The notes under the pieces are model-generated. The model saw nothing but the letters and a program-made list of their open reading frames with translations. It had not been told where the DNA came from and made no database searches. A stretch of 64,000 nt of DNA from Roseiarcus sp963816065 (GTDB lineage: Bacteria > Pseudomonadota > Alphaproteobacteria > Rhizobiales > Beijerinckiaceae): positions 186,001 to 250,000 of the forward strand of contig CAWFJG010000009.1 in NCBI GenBank assembly GCA_963816065.1. Reading direction: 5' to 3'. The position numbers were made by a program, and so were the translations under genes. Position 1 is the stretch's first letter. Each line of letters starts with the position of its first letter. Positions 25,835-36,461 of the stretch are shown here, piece by piece.

Positions 25835-27095
25835 GGAAAGAGCCCCCGCGCGTGTTTCGCCTTCATCACCCGCTCGACGCCGATCGCCATGGCGGCGGTG
25901 CGGTTGGCGACGCCGTCGCGCTTGGCGCGGGCGACGACCATCGCCCAGCTTCGATCCAGCGCCCGTTCCAGCCGGTCCATCACCTCGTCGCGCGACCAGA
26001 AATATTGCTGCAAATCCTGCACCCACTCGAAATAGCTGACGATCACGCCCCCGGCGTTGCACAGGATGTCGGGGATGACAAAGATCCCGTCGTTGCGCTC
26101 CGCCAGAATCTCGTCGGCCTCGGGCGTGGTCGGCCCGTTGGCCCCTTCGGCCAGGATGCGGCAGCGCAGGCGCCGGGCGATCTCGGCGTCGATCAACCGT
26201 TCGGTCGCGCAGGGCGCCAGCACGTCGCAGGACTGCTCCAGCAGCGCGCGCGGGTCGATGGCCGCCTCCGTCGACCAGCCTGCGAGTTCGCCAGTCCGGC
26301 CGGCGTGGTTCGCCAAATCGCGGGCGACCAACCCCTTGGGATCGTAGTAGGCGGCGGTGTGGTCCGACGACGCCGACGATCTTGACCCCGCGCGCGGCCA
26401 AGCCCAGCGCCGCATGCATGCCGACATTGCCGAACCCCTGCACGATCGCGGTCGCGCCGACCGGGTCGATTTCGAGCGCCTCCATGGCGCGGAAGGCGAG
26501 GAAGGCGACGCCGTGCCCGGTCGCCTCGCGCCGCCCGAGCGTGCCGCCGGAGCCGACCGGCTTGCCGGTGACGATCTCCGGCACGGTGACGCCCTGGTAC
26601 ATGGAATAGGTGTCCATGAACCAGGCCATGATCTGCTCGTTGGTGCCCATGTCCGGCGCCATGACGTCGACCCGCGGGCCGACGAACGGAATCATCTCCT
26701 GCATGTACCGGCGCGACAGGTTTTCGAGCTCCCGCTGGCTGAGCGCGCGCGGATCGACCGCGACGCCGCCCTTGGCGCCGCCGTAGGGCAGATCGGCGAG
26801 CGCGCATTTCCAGCTCATCCAGATCGCCAGCGCCGCCATTTCGCCGATGTCGACGTTGGGCGCGAAGCGCGTGCCGCCCTTGGCGGGCCCGAGCGTCAGG
26901 TGATGCTGGACGCGGTAGCCGGTGAAGACCTGCGGTGTGGCCATCGTCCATATGGATCGGGCAGGAGACGACGATGGCGCGCTTGGGGAACAGCAGCCGG
27001 TCGCGCTCGTCGTCCGGGATTGCGAGGTGGTCGGCGATGACGTGGAACTGCTGGCGCGCCATCTCGAACACGGGACCGGAATAGAGGGTTTGCAT
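25831..27095 (-). CDS. Glu/Leu/Phe/Val dehydrogenase family (glutamate dehydrogenase), two frameshifts
   Basis: The restored protein is 420 residues. Motifs of hexameric glutamate dehydrogenases are all present across three frames: GYRVQHHLTLGPAKGGTRFA, ADLPYGGAKGGVAVDP (catalytic Lys), APDMGTNEQIMAWFMDTYSM, the Rossmann turn VQGFGNVGMHAA, and CRILAEGANGPTTPEAD, then NAGGVIVSYFEWVQDLQQYF. It interconverts glutamate and 2-oxoglutarate with NAD(P). Extra bases near 26942 (GATGGCCACACC for GATGGCACACC) and 26373 (extra G before TCGGACCACACC) break the frame. ATG 27095 starts MQTLYSGPVFEMARQQFHVI. It is coupled to the downstream acetyltransferase. Confidence 0.9.
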
Positions 27096-27620
27096 GAGGG
27101 GGCTTCCCGGGATGGCTCAGCGACGCTGAGCGGCTGTTCGTCACCATACGACACGAAATCGCGCGAAAATGCGGAGTTGCAGGGGGGCCGCCGCCCCATC
27201 GACAGAGGAACGTCCGGACGAACGCCGCATGCTACCGCGTCCGCCGCGCGCCTTTCCTTTCCTTCCGTTGAGGTCAAGGTCAATCGCTTGGCGCCCGACC
27301 GGAACGGCAGAGGCGCGCAATTTGTGGGCGGTCGCCGATGGCGCGGCGAACGCCCCATACCCGTCCCTTTGCCGCCTTTCCTGCTACGTAAAGAGAGCGC
27401 CAGGAACGGATTCCCGAGCCGAGCACCCGTTCTCATCGGATTCGCGTAACTATGGGGACCTAACACGTCGGCAATTGGAACCAGCCTAACCAGTTGTACT
27501 TTTAACTATCCCTGCCGGGGCTTCGGCCCTTACCTGGTACTGCATAGTGCAGCATTTCGACTTTTATTGACGCTTGCAAAATGGCTTCCTAGGTTCGCTC
27601 CATGCTCGAAATTACCGGTG

Positions 27621-30600
27621 ATGACATCCCGCCCTGGGCGACACGAATTGCGCACATTGATTGGCCTTCTCTGCGAGGCGGAGATGCGCAAGCGAGGACT
27701 GCCCACTTCCGCGGTTACCTGGGGCGGAAATCAAGACGCAAGAGATGGCGGCCTCGACGTTCGTGTCAGTCTCGCCGCGGGCGCGGCGATAACCGGGTTT
27801 GTCCCGAAACCGCAAACCGGCTTTCAGGTGAAGAAACCCGACATGCCGCGGGCGGAAATCCTGGACGAGATGAAGCCGAAGCCGATCGGTATTTTGCGGC
27901 CCAGCATCCTTGAGCTGGCGGACCAGGCGGCGCGTACGTCATCGTGAGCTCGGCGGCTCCACCTCGGACACAGCGCTCAAGAACCGGCGCGATGCGATGG
28001 CCGAGGCCCTCAAGGGCACGTCCGCCGATGCGAAACTGGTGCTTGACTTCTATGACCGCAACCGCGTCGCGACATGGGTTCGGGATCATGCGGGCTGATC
28101 CTATGGGTGTGCGCGCGCATAGGCAAAGCGTTGCCTGGCTGGCAATCCTTCGGCTCATGGTCGCTTACGCCCGCGAACGTTGACGCAGGCTATCTTGCCG
28201 ATGAGCAGGCACGCATCCGCACGGGTGCCAAGGACCAGGGCGACGGGTTTTCCGCGGTCGAGGGCATCAACCGTATCCGCAAGGTGCTCGCCTCGCCAGG
28301 CCACGTGGTGCGGCTCGTCGGTTTGTCAGGCGTCGGCAAGACGCGGCTCGCTGAAGCCTTGTTCGATGCCGCCATCGGCGAAGATGCACTCGATCCCTCG
28401 CTTGCGTTCTACACAAACGAGGCGGAAGGGCCAAACCCGCCACCAGCCGGGCTCGCTTCGGACCTGATCGCCGACCAAACCCGTGCGATCTTGATGGTCG
28501 ACAACTGCACACCCGAGCTGCACCGAAGGCTTTCGGAAGTGGCGCGTCGGCAGGCTCTACTGTCAGCGTCATCACCATCGAATACGACATCCGCGAGGAT
28601 CAGCCAGAAGGAACTGATGTGTTCGTGTTGGACACGTCATCGATACCAGTGATCGAAAAACTGGTAGCGCGGCGTTACCTCGACCTCTCGCAGGTTGACG
28701 CGCAGACCATTGCGGAGTTTTCCGGCGGCAACGCACGGGTCGCTCTCGCCCTTGCTTCGCAGATCGAGAAGACCGAGACGGTGGCGGGCTTGAGCGAAGA
28801 AGAGCTGTTCAAGCGCCTCTTTCAGCAGCGTCACGATCCCGACCCGTCGCTTCTGTGGATCGCGCAGGCCTGCTCTCTTGTCTATTCATTCGAGGGAGAA
28901 CTCTCACGGGGGATGATGCCGAGCTTCCCGTTCTTGGCAGTCTCATCGGCAAGACGGCGCATGAAGTCTATGCCGGAGTCGCTGAGCTTAAGCGGCGCGA
29001 TCTCGTGCAAGCGCGCGCGCAATGGCGCGCGGTGCTGCCGCACGCCATCGCCAATCGCCTGGCCAGAATGGCACTTCAGAACATTCCGCCCCCAAGAGTA
29101 AAATCGATCCTTGTCGATAGCGCATCCGAGCGTGTTCTTCGCTCCTTCTCGCGGCGTCTCGGCTATCTCGCCGACGGCAGGGAAGCCAGGGCTATCGTCA
29201 AGGCTTGGCTCGCGCCCGGCGGTCTGCTTAGCGACGTGACGAACTTCAATGAGTTGCGCCGAGCGATGTTCGCCAACGTTGCTCCCGTCGCGCCGGAAGC
29301 CGTGCTCGCAGCATTGGAGAACGCTTTACCCAGCGCAGATGAAGACACACTGCGCCGCTGCACGCACTTCGTCCGGCTCTTGCGCTCGCTCGCCTATGAA
29401 CAAGCATTCTTCGAGCGCGCCATCGCGCTCCTGGTGAAATTCGCGGTGCTTTCGAGCGACGATCACACGGACAATCAGGCTGTGGGCGTCGTGGAATCGC
29501 TCTTTTATATCGTGCTGTCTGGAACGCATGCACCGGTAGACGCGCGCGTGAAGGCGGCGGAAGGATTACTCGGCTCTGCCGACGCACGCATACGCTCCCT
29601 TGGAGTTAAGACGCTGGAAGCGCTCATGCAATCGAGCCACTTCACATCGCACTATGAGTTCGACTTCGGTGCGCGCTCGCGCGACTACGGCTCCTATCCC
29701 CAAACCGGCGCTGATGTGCGTGCCTGGTTTGAAACCGTGATCAACCTAGCGGGCTCATTCGCCCTTTCGGATCGCCCTGTGGCCGACGATGTGAAAAATG
29801 CTGTAGCTCGGGAATTCCGAGGCCTCTGGAGCAACGCAGGCTGTGTGGAAGAGTTGGACCAGCTTGCCCGCGCGATTGCGGCCAAGTCATTTTGGCGGGA
29901 TGGCTGGATCGCGACACGCCAGACACGCATCTTTGACAGCAAGGGAATGGGGCCCGAACTTCGCGACCGACTGATTGCGCTGGAGGAATTCCTGCGACCG
30001 AAGGATCTTGCCAGCAAAGTGCGGGGCCTTGTCGTCGGCGCACGCAGAGGAAGCCTGGACGTCTACGATCTTGGTGACGATGAGGAAGAAGACGACGACA
30101 CCGACGTAGGCGCGCGCTATTCCGCAAGTACTGCGAGGTCGGCTGCGGCGATACAGGATCTCGGCCACGACGTGGCAGCGGATGATGGGACGTTCAAGAC
30201 GCTGCTGCCCGAGTTGATGAACGGAGATCACCGGCTCTCGGCATTCGGCATGGCGCTGGCCGAATCGGCTGAGAATTTAAGCGCGATGTGGGATGCGATT
30301 GTTGCGCAGTTTGGATCAACTAAAAAGGCGGGCATTCAACTTCTCGGAGGCTTTCTGAACGGGCTGCAAAAGCGTGATGAGGCCCTTGCTGACATCATCC
30401 TTGACGAGGCGCTCGAGCACGCGCCTCTCGCCGAAGTTTTTCCTGATCTGCAGGCGGCTGTGACGGTCGATCACCGCGCAGTAGCACGGCTGCACCGGGC
30501 GCTCGATCTAGAGAAAGCCCCGATGCAAAACTTTTACAGCCTTGCTTATGGCCGCGCCTGCGACGAGCTTTCAGGTCCGGAGTTCCGCGACCTAGTGGTC

Positions 30601-31427
30601 GCCATGGCGAACAAACCCGATGGGTGCCCGGTAGGGCTTGAAATGATATCGATGCGACTTTACTCGGACCGCAGCGCGAAGCGTGAGCCGCTGCCTGAAG
30701 TGCGCGAAGCAGGCCGGATTGTGCTCAGCAAATTTGCGTTTCAGCGCAATAATGGCCACACCACCCGCGAGGACCACAAACTGGGCGTTGTCGTTGCAGG
30801 CTCGTGCGCAGGGCCACTGGGCATTTCGGTGGCGCGGTCACTTTGCCGAAAGTTTCTATCCGCTGCCGCAAAGCACGAGATTAAAGCCTACGACTTTAAC
30901 GACCTAATGAAAGGGCTTCTACAGGTTCATCCAGTCGCCATACTCGATGAACTGTTCTCAGGTGATGCGGGATCACGCAAGGCAAGTGCGCAGGTCCTCA
31001 GCACTCTCCGGCGTTTCCGTCATCCCGTTCTGGATGTGGTGCCGGACGAGATTCTTCTCGGATGGTGTGACTGCGATCCAGCCCTGCGCTACCCGCTTGC
31101 AGCGGCTGTGGCCACGTTGTTCAAGCGGCCAAAGGAAGGCGAACCGCACGAATGGATGCCGCTCACCGGGAAGCTCCTTGAAAAACGCCCGATCCGGGAC
31201 TTGTCCTCGACGAAATTATTCGCCGGCTCAATCCGCTAAGCTGGAGCGGCTCGCTCGCAACCAAGCTCGAGGGACGGCTAAAGCTTCTTAATTGCATGCC
31301 AGGCAGCGATATTCCAACTCTCGCGGCAAAGCTTGCAACAGCGAGAGCCAATCTTCAAGCAAACATTAGTTACCAACGCAGTCTTGAGATGGAAGAAGAT
31401 CGCGCGCACGGCAACCGGTTTGAATGA
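27621..31427 (+). CDS. Predicted PD-(D/E)XK nuclease-STAND NTPase-helical repeat protein, six frameshifts
   Basis: Restoring six single bases (near 27930, 27957, 28091, 28553, 28903 and 31190, all missing from short runs such as GGG, CC, AAA, CCCC) gives 1,270 residues ending HGNRFE. Residues 1-190: a restriction-endonuclease-like domain with CEAEMRKRGL, GGLDVRVS at about 42-48 and GFQVKK at about 66-72, an E/D/QxK arrangement like Mrr nucleases, plus LDFYDRNRVATWVRDH. Residues ~220-400: a P-loop NTPase with LVGLSGVGKTR (~233-243) and Walker B-like AILMVDNC (~289). The remaining ~850 residues are helical and unassigned, with an acidic DDEEEDDDTD insert. Nuclease-STAND-sensor order is that of antiphage Avs-type proteins, but I see no close known type. 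Start codon is uncertain (ATG 27621, weak ribosome site). It stands alone. Confidence 0.7.
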
Positions 31428-31491
31428 GAGGAGCCTGTATGGATCTTCCATCTTTTCTACGGTTGGTGACCTGACCCCCATTTCTCATCCA

Positions 31492-31631
31492 GGATTACGG
31501 TGAAGGATTACGGTGACGCGACCGTCTTTGCGATTATGACGGATGCCAATATCCCTATGCACGCATGACCTGTATCGCGAGATGGTTGGCCGCCCGGCAA
31601 AAAGGGATTTGAGCGCATGTCACCGTAATCC
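31492..31631. repeat. Short inverted-repeat (MITE-like) element
   Basis: A perfect 13-bp inverted repeat GGATTACGGTGAC (31505-31517) and GTCACCGTAATCC (31619-31631) bounds 127 bp without a gene. A tandem partial copy GGATTACGGTGA precedes it at 31492-31503. The core GTCACCGTAA also occurs at 7437, 7729 and 7993. The rest of 31428-31869 holds no gene I can support. Confidence 0.6.
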
Positions 31632-31869
31632 TGCAACCAGAACGTTTGCCCGCCCATTTGGAAGTGCGCCATCGCGGCTTTCCTCCGCCCTCGGGCGCGC
31701 GGCGGGGTGTCGGGACCGCCGCTGATCGTCCACCGATTGCCGCGGCGGTTAACGGATCGGACGGCTTTCAACGCCATTGTTGACACCTATTGTGTCGCGG
31801 TGTTATCACTAAAATGCTCGGCGCATTAGCACCGCGCCAAGGGGGTTTCCTTTGTTCATGGGAGGAAAA

Positions 31870-32493
31870 ATGACGTCGAAGTTCACAATGACTGCATTGG
31901 CGGCAATTTGCGCCGTGTTCGCTGCCTCGTCCGCGTCGGCGGCGACCAATATCTTTCCCGCAGCCGCCGGTTCCGTGGTTGCGGCCGGACCTTACGGCTT
32001 TCTTTTGCCTGGCGACCCGTGGCTTGGCGGAGCGTACGCGCCAGCCAGCCTCACCGAGCCCGTGAACGGAAGTCCGCTCGCGGAGGGAACGCAGTGGAAC
32101 GCCGGGTCGTTCTGGTGGACCGGCACGGCTACGTCATGGACCGTCTATCTGGACCATTCCTACAGCATGAACCAGTTGGTCGTTCAAGCGGACAACAACG
32201 ACAGCTATCAGGTGCAGTATCGGGTCGGTTCCTCCTGGGTGGATGCGGCCGACGTCGGCGCCGTTGCGGGTTGGGGTTTGATGACGCGTTCGCCGTATGA
32301 CGTTTCGTTCACGACGAACGCCTTGCGGGTCGTCGCGACCGGCGGCGATGGTTACTATGCCCTCGGCCAGATCGAGGCTTTCGGGACGGCCGCCCCCGAG
32401 CTGTCGACCTGGGCGATGATGCTGGCAGGGTTTGCGGCGCTCGGCTTCGCGGGCTACCGCGGGTCGCGCAAGAGCGTCGCCGCCCTCGCCTGA
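31870..32493 (+). CDS. PEP-CTERM sorting-domain protein
   Basis: A 207-residue exported protein: signal peptide (MTSKFTMTALAAICAVFAAS), a beta-rich extracellular domain with SYSMNQLVVQADNNDSYQVQ and YYALGQIEAFG that recalls a discoidin-like carbohydrate-binding fold, and a sorting tail PELSTWAMMLAGFAALGFAG, YRGSRK. The sorting motif is PEL rather than PEP, a common alphaproteobacterial variant. The ATG at 31870 follows GGAGGAAAA; an upstream ATG at 31858 is less likely. It is a paralogue in architecture, not sequence, of the protein at 23301-23981. A terminator follows. Confidence 0.8.
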   Translation: MTSKFTMTALAAICAVFAASSASAATNIFPAAAGSVVAAGPYGFLLPGDPWLGGAYAPASLTEPVNGSPLAEGTQWNAGSFWWTGTATSWTVYLDHSYSMNQLVVQADNNDSYQVQYRVGSSWVDAADVGAVAGWGLMTRSPYDVSFTTNALRVVATGGDGYYALGQIEAFGTAAPELSTWAMMLAGFAALGFAGYRGSRKSVAALA

Positions 32494-32520
32494 CGCGCTT
32501 TTCTGCGCCGTGATCGACAA

Positions 32521-32552
32521 GAGGCCGCCGACGAGGCGGCCTCTCCCTTTTT
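32521..32552 (+). terminator. Rho-independent terminator
   Basis: GAGGCCGCC, loop GACGA, GGCGGCCTC, then CCC and TTTTT: a 9-bp perfect stem 28 bases after the PEP-CTERM stop codon. Confidence 0.85.
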
Positions 32553-32645
32553 CGCCGCCCGCTCATGCTGTCAGCTGCTGGCCCGGGCGGATTTGGGCGA
32601 CAAGCGCTTCGCGGAGGCGGTCGCCTCCGGGTTGCCTGAAGGGAG

Positions 32646-33191
32646 TCAGGAACTCGACCGGTCGAGCGCGACGAACGTCGCATCGATGAGAAGCGCGATG
32701 AGGAAGGCCTGGATGAGCTCGCCGACCTCAGGTAGGCAGTCGGCGGTCAGCGACGTCGAGACCGCGCTTGTCTGTCCGACCGACCCGACCGGCTCACCGC
32801 CTTTCTCCAGGTAGAGATCGAAACGGCGCGAAAACGCGGAGCGGCGCCGCATCTCGAAGGTTCGCCCGGCCGCCTCGATCCATGCGGCGCCGCGCCTTTC
32901 CTCCGCCTGCGCATGGACCCGGCCATCGGAGTTGGTCAGAAGGATGGGATTTGGCCCCTGGTTGGCTTGTCCCTTGACGAGCCGGATAGCCCTCCCCAAG
33001 GGTGTGTCGTCCTGGCGCGGACGGGCGCGGCCCGCGCGGTATTGTGCGTTTCGCAAGCTGATCTCGGCCGTTTCGGGCCGGATGAGGTAGACAAGTCCGC
33101 CGACGACGACCTCATCGGCGACGAGATCGAAACGGGCGTCGATCTTGAAGAAGGTCTCCCTGTCCCGTTGGGCCGGGCGCGCAATCAGCAT
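32646..33191 (-). CDS. Hypothetical protein with C-terminal hydrophobic segment
   Basis: A 181-residue protein, MLIARPAQRDRETFFKIDAR. The body alternates short beta-like stretches (VGGLVYLIRPETAEISL, then RRFDLYLEKGGEPVGSVGQT), and one hydrophobic segment near the end (VGELIQAFLIALLIDATFVA) could be a membrane anchor. The shape loosely recalls scramblase/LURP-like beta-barrel proteins, but I cannot assign a family. ATG 33191 has GGGGGAG upstream. The 368-base gap to the next gene (33192-33559) shows no further gene. Confidence 0.55.
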   Translation of the reverse strand: MLIARPAQRDRETFFKIDARFDLVADEVVVGGLVYLIRPETAEISLRNAQYRAGRARPRQDDTPLGRAIRLVKGQANQGPNPILLTNSDGRVHAQAEERRGAAWIEAAGRTFEMRRRSAFSRRFDLYLEKGGEPVGSVGQTSAVSTSLTADCLPEVGELIQAFLIALLIDATFVALDRSSS

Positions 33192-33559
33192 CGAGGCTCC
33201 CCCGCTCCTGTCCGATCCCTGGGCCGCATGAAAGCCTCGATCCCGGAGAGACGCAACGCCTCGAGCCGCGGCCGGCGATCCTATCGGCTAATAAGCCATC
33301 GGCGTCGCCGCCGCTTCGCGTCGGAAACGGTGGTGGATTGCGAGGACTCGCATTCCAGTTCGGAACTCACGGCGCGGTTGAAAGCGAACGCCGCCGCTCG
33401 GCGGCCCGTGAACTCGATGAGCGCAAGCCGATCAAGGCGAGCTCGGACGAGGACGCGACCGTGAATTGCGCGCCTTGACGGGGACGAGCGCTACGAAGGT
33501 TGGCTCGTACGTCCAACAGAGCGCTTATCTTGGCTGCTCGGCAATGATCGCAACCCGGA

Positions 33560-34147
33560 TCAGTCCTGGAGGAAGTACTCTGCGCCCATGGCGTGACCCA
33601 TCCGGAAGGACAGGAAATCGAGTCCCTGCTTAAACCGGTCCCAGTCGAAGCCTTGAGGATCCGCCCGGTCAATAGGATTGATCGTACCATGCGCCACGAC
33701 CATGCGACGCTTGATCCTGCGACGATAGCAGATGTCGTAGACCAGCTGGACGACCGTGTCGTATTGCCAGTCGGTAAAGTCGGGCTTTCCCCCCGCCTTT
33801 CGAGTCTTTGCCGGATCGATCTGATACATCTCGATTCCGATCGATCGGGCATTGTGGTCCTTCACCGTCGGGTGTTTTTTCGGGTTCCCGGCGTGATAGG
33901 TGAGCTTTTCTTCGGCCGTGATCGCATAGAGCAGGCCCTGCGTTCTTCCGATCCAATAGTGGGTCGAATGATTGTCTTTGTTGGCGCTGGACAAATAGTC
34001 GAGGCTCTGGGTCTCCGTGACCAAGCTCTCGGTGCCGTGGAGCACGATCTCGTCGACTAGCGTGCTGCCGCGAGACAGGCCGAACGCCCCAGGCTTCTGC
34101 TTCATGAACAGAAGGTTGGGCAAAGCCATCTCGTATTTCGCGACCAT
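33560..34147 (-). CDS. N-acetylmuramoyl-L-alanine amidase (Amidase_2/PGRP fold)
   Basis: A 195-residue zinc amidase: IVLHGTES (first zinc His), HSTHYWIGRTQGLLYAITAE, KLTYHAGNPKKHPTVKDHNA, SIGIEMYQ and VVAHGTINPIDRADPQGFDW, with the second zinc His in VAHG and the Asp/His set of AmpD-like enzymes. It hydrolyses the bond between MurNAc and L-Ala in peptidoglycan. There is no signal peptide, as in AmpD or phage-type endolysins. A consensus CRP-like palindrome lies 75-90 bases upstream of its ATG (34147), which has ATGGAGGGG as ribosome site. Confidence 0.85.
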   Translation of the reverse strand: MVAKYEMALPNLLFMKQKPGAFGLSRGSTLVDEIVLHGTESLVTETQSLDYLSSANKDNHSTHYWIGRTQGLLYAITAEEKLTYHAGNPKKHPTVKDHNARSIGIEMYQIDPAKTRKAGGKPDFTDWQYDTVVQLVYDICYRRRIKRRMVVAHGTINPIDRADPQGFDWDRFKQGLDFLSFRMGHAMGAEYFLQD

Positions 34148-34479
34148 GAGGGCCCCTCCATAAAAGACGCGCGGTATCGTTCACGCGAGAACAAACGATT
34201 ACACACACGCGCGCGATAGAATGTGAGAGAGGTCACACGATGGAGGCTAATCACGACGTGCTTGAGCGAAAAGGGATCTTAGCGCCATCGCGCAATGGCG
34301 GAACCGCCAGTAGTCTGAAAAAATATATCAGTGTGACAGTGCTCGTTAATAAAGGAGAAGAGCATTTGACGTATGGGCGCGGAGGATCGGGCCATCAAAT
34401 ACTGTTCCATCTTTCTTCCGCCGTCCGCTGCCGTCGTTCTAAACAGGTCGCCATGACCGCCAATCAGACGACAAGCTGT
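34148..34479. other. Intergenic region with CRP-type site
   Basis: Apart from the CRP-like palindrome at 34222-34237 I see no gene here. A plus-strand ORF starting at 34240 is preceded by poor context and runs into the antisense of the cyclase gene. Confidence 0.4.
34222..34237. promoter_or_regulatory. CRP-consensus palindrome
   Basis: TGTGAGAGAGGTCACA is a perfect TGTGA-N6-TCACA inverted repeat. It sits in front of the amidase gene (minus strand), with a class III adenylate cyclase gene nearby. A CRP/FNR-family cAMP-responsive regulator could bind it; the regulator itself is not in the window. Confidence 0.55.
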
Positions 34480-36176
34480 TCACTCGGGAAGGCCGGCCTT
34501 GCGCAACCCCTCGAACAGGTGCTTGCGATCCGGGTCGAACTTGAAGGGCCGTCCCTCCACGAACAGCCGCGCGCTGAAGTTGGGCGCCGTCGCGAGCAAC
34601 GAGGCTCGGGCCGTCGCTGCGCCGTCGAAGTCGCCGAACTGGGCCCGACACGCCGCAAGGCCTGCCAGCACGCCGGCCTGCGGTTCGGCGACGCTGGCGT
34701 AGACGGCAGCTCCGTCCTCATAGGCGCTCGAGCAGTAGCAGGCGAGGCCGAGATTGGTCGTATACCATTGCGGGATGATGTGGATTGAGCGCCATGGCTT
34801 TCTCGATCCGCTTTCTGCCCTCGTCGGGCTTGCCGAGATAAGTCGCCAGCGGAGACCACAACGCGAGGATTTCGGGCGTCGTAGGGATTGAGCGCGTAGG
34901 CCTTCTTGTGATGCACCTCGGCCGCGTCCAGCAGCTTTCGATACATGTCGATCTGCCCGGCTACGAGATGGCACCAGCTGTCCGCCGGGTCCAGCGTCAG
35001 CGCCCGATCGGCAAGGCGAGCGACCTCGACCAGATCGCTTTCGCCCGGGTGGAGCGCCCAGTCGCGCAGCCGCATCAGCGCCAGCATCGCCATCGCGGCG
35101 GGGTAGTCCGGGGAGATCGCCAAGGCCCTTTCGAAGCAGTCGATGGCGTTGCGGGCTGAGGTGGGATCCAGGCGGTCGGCGTGGTGCAGGCCCTGCATCA
35201 GGAAGTCGAAGGCCCCGAGGCTTCCCAGGCGCTTGCGGGACGCAGACGCCGCGCCGGTCTGCTCGAGTCGCCCGGCGAGAGTCGCAACGATTGTCTCGAT
35301 GAGTTCGTCCTGGACATCGAGGGCGTCCCCCGCGGCTCGGTCGTAGCGCTCGGCCCACAGGATCCTGCCGGATTCGCCCTCGACCAGCGCTGCTTGCAGA
35401 CGCAGGCGCGATGGGCTCCGCCGCACCGCGCCGGCGACGACGAAGCGCACCCCAAGCGCCGAGGCGACTTTTCGTGGATCCAGGTCGGGGTCGAAGGCGA
35501 AGGTTGAGGCGCGGCTCAGGACCGCAAGCGTGCTGAAGCGCGACAGCGCGGCGATCAGGTCATCCGCCAGACCTTCCCCCCAATAGCGATCTTCCTTCGG
35601 GGCCTGAAACGGCAACACAGCGAGGCTAAACCCGCTCGACGTCTCGGGCGCAGGATCGGGCTCCCCAAGGCGGATGCGCGCAGTCCTGACCGGGTCGCGG
35701 ATCCCCTTCAGGATCTGTGCGCCGATCCGCTCGATTGTAAGGTCGGTCCGTTGGTTCAGCGCGTCCAGAACCTTGTCGGAGAGGCAAACGCCCCCAGGGT
35801 AAGAAAGGCTCTCGAGCCGCGCCGCGATATTGACGGTCTCTCCCAGCAGATCGCCGCCATTGGGATGGACGCGGCCGGCGTGAAGCCCAATGCGGTATGG
35901 CAGCGTTTCAACTCCGCCGGCGTTCGCCTTCGCCAACGCCCGCTGCACATCCACCGCGCAGGCCACGGCGCTCTCCGGCGCCGAAAACTCCGCAAGTACG
36001 CTGTCGCCGCCGGTCGAGAAGATCCGTCCGCCTCGGGTTTCGATCGCGGCGTCGATGACCTTCCGACTGGCGCCCAGCGCGGCGAGCGCGCGCTGCTCGT
36101 CCAGGCTCATCGCCCGCGAATAGTTGGCTGCGTCGGCCGCAAGGATCGTGGCGACGCGAGCAGGCGATATCACCAT
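34480..36176 (-). CDS. Class III adenylate/guanylate cyclase with TolB-like and TPR regions, two frameshifts
   Basis: The restored protein is 564 residues. Residues 5-170 form a class III cyclase catalytic domain: metal-binding Asp at D15 (AADAANYSRAM) and D58 (GGDSVLAEF), and TVNIAARLES carrying the transition-state Asn and Arg. Then a TolB/FlgO-like domain (FSLAVLPFQAPKEDRYWGEG, ~200-320) and C-terminal TPR helices. This CYC-TolB-TPR architecture is common in rhizobia; it makes cAMP (or cGMP) in response to an unknown cytoplasmic signal. Extra C residues near 34882 and 34772 break the TPR part. ATG 36176 follows AGGAGAGCCG. The lysine/aspartate choosing ATP over GTP was not resolved. Confidence 0.85.
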
Positions 36177-36461
36177 CGGCTCTCCTCTGCGTTCGATCAC
36201 GGCTCCCACATTCGAACGAGGCCGCCAGGACCAAGGCGGATGCGGAGACCCTTCTCCCCCGCGGAGCTACATTTTACCTATCGCGCCCGTACGGCGGCAA
36301 CCCCGGCTCGTTGCTCGACACAAGGACTGCCGCTCCATCCCCGCAAACAGCGCTGTAGCTCAGCATCCCGACGTCGAACCCGCCGCATGCACCCGGCAGG
36401 GTTCGAGCGTTGTCACGGTCCGTCACATCGGATTCAGACCCGATGGCGAGAATAGACGGGC

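Noticed and set aside
34240..34788. Plus-strand ORF next to the CRP-like site
   Set aside because: There is no ribosome site, and most of it lies antisense to the cyclase 3' end; the first 60 residues have no recognisable motif.
36350..36420. tRNA-like stretch (GCTGTAGCTCAG ... GGGTTCGAGC)
   Set aside because: A D-arm-like and T-arm-like motif are present, but there is no matching acceptor stem or anticodon arm of correct length between them.
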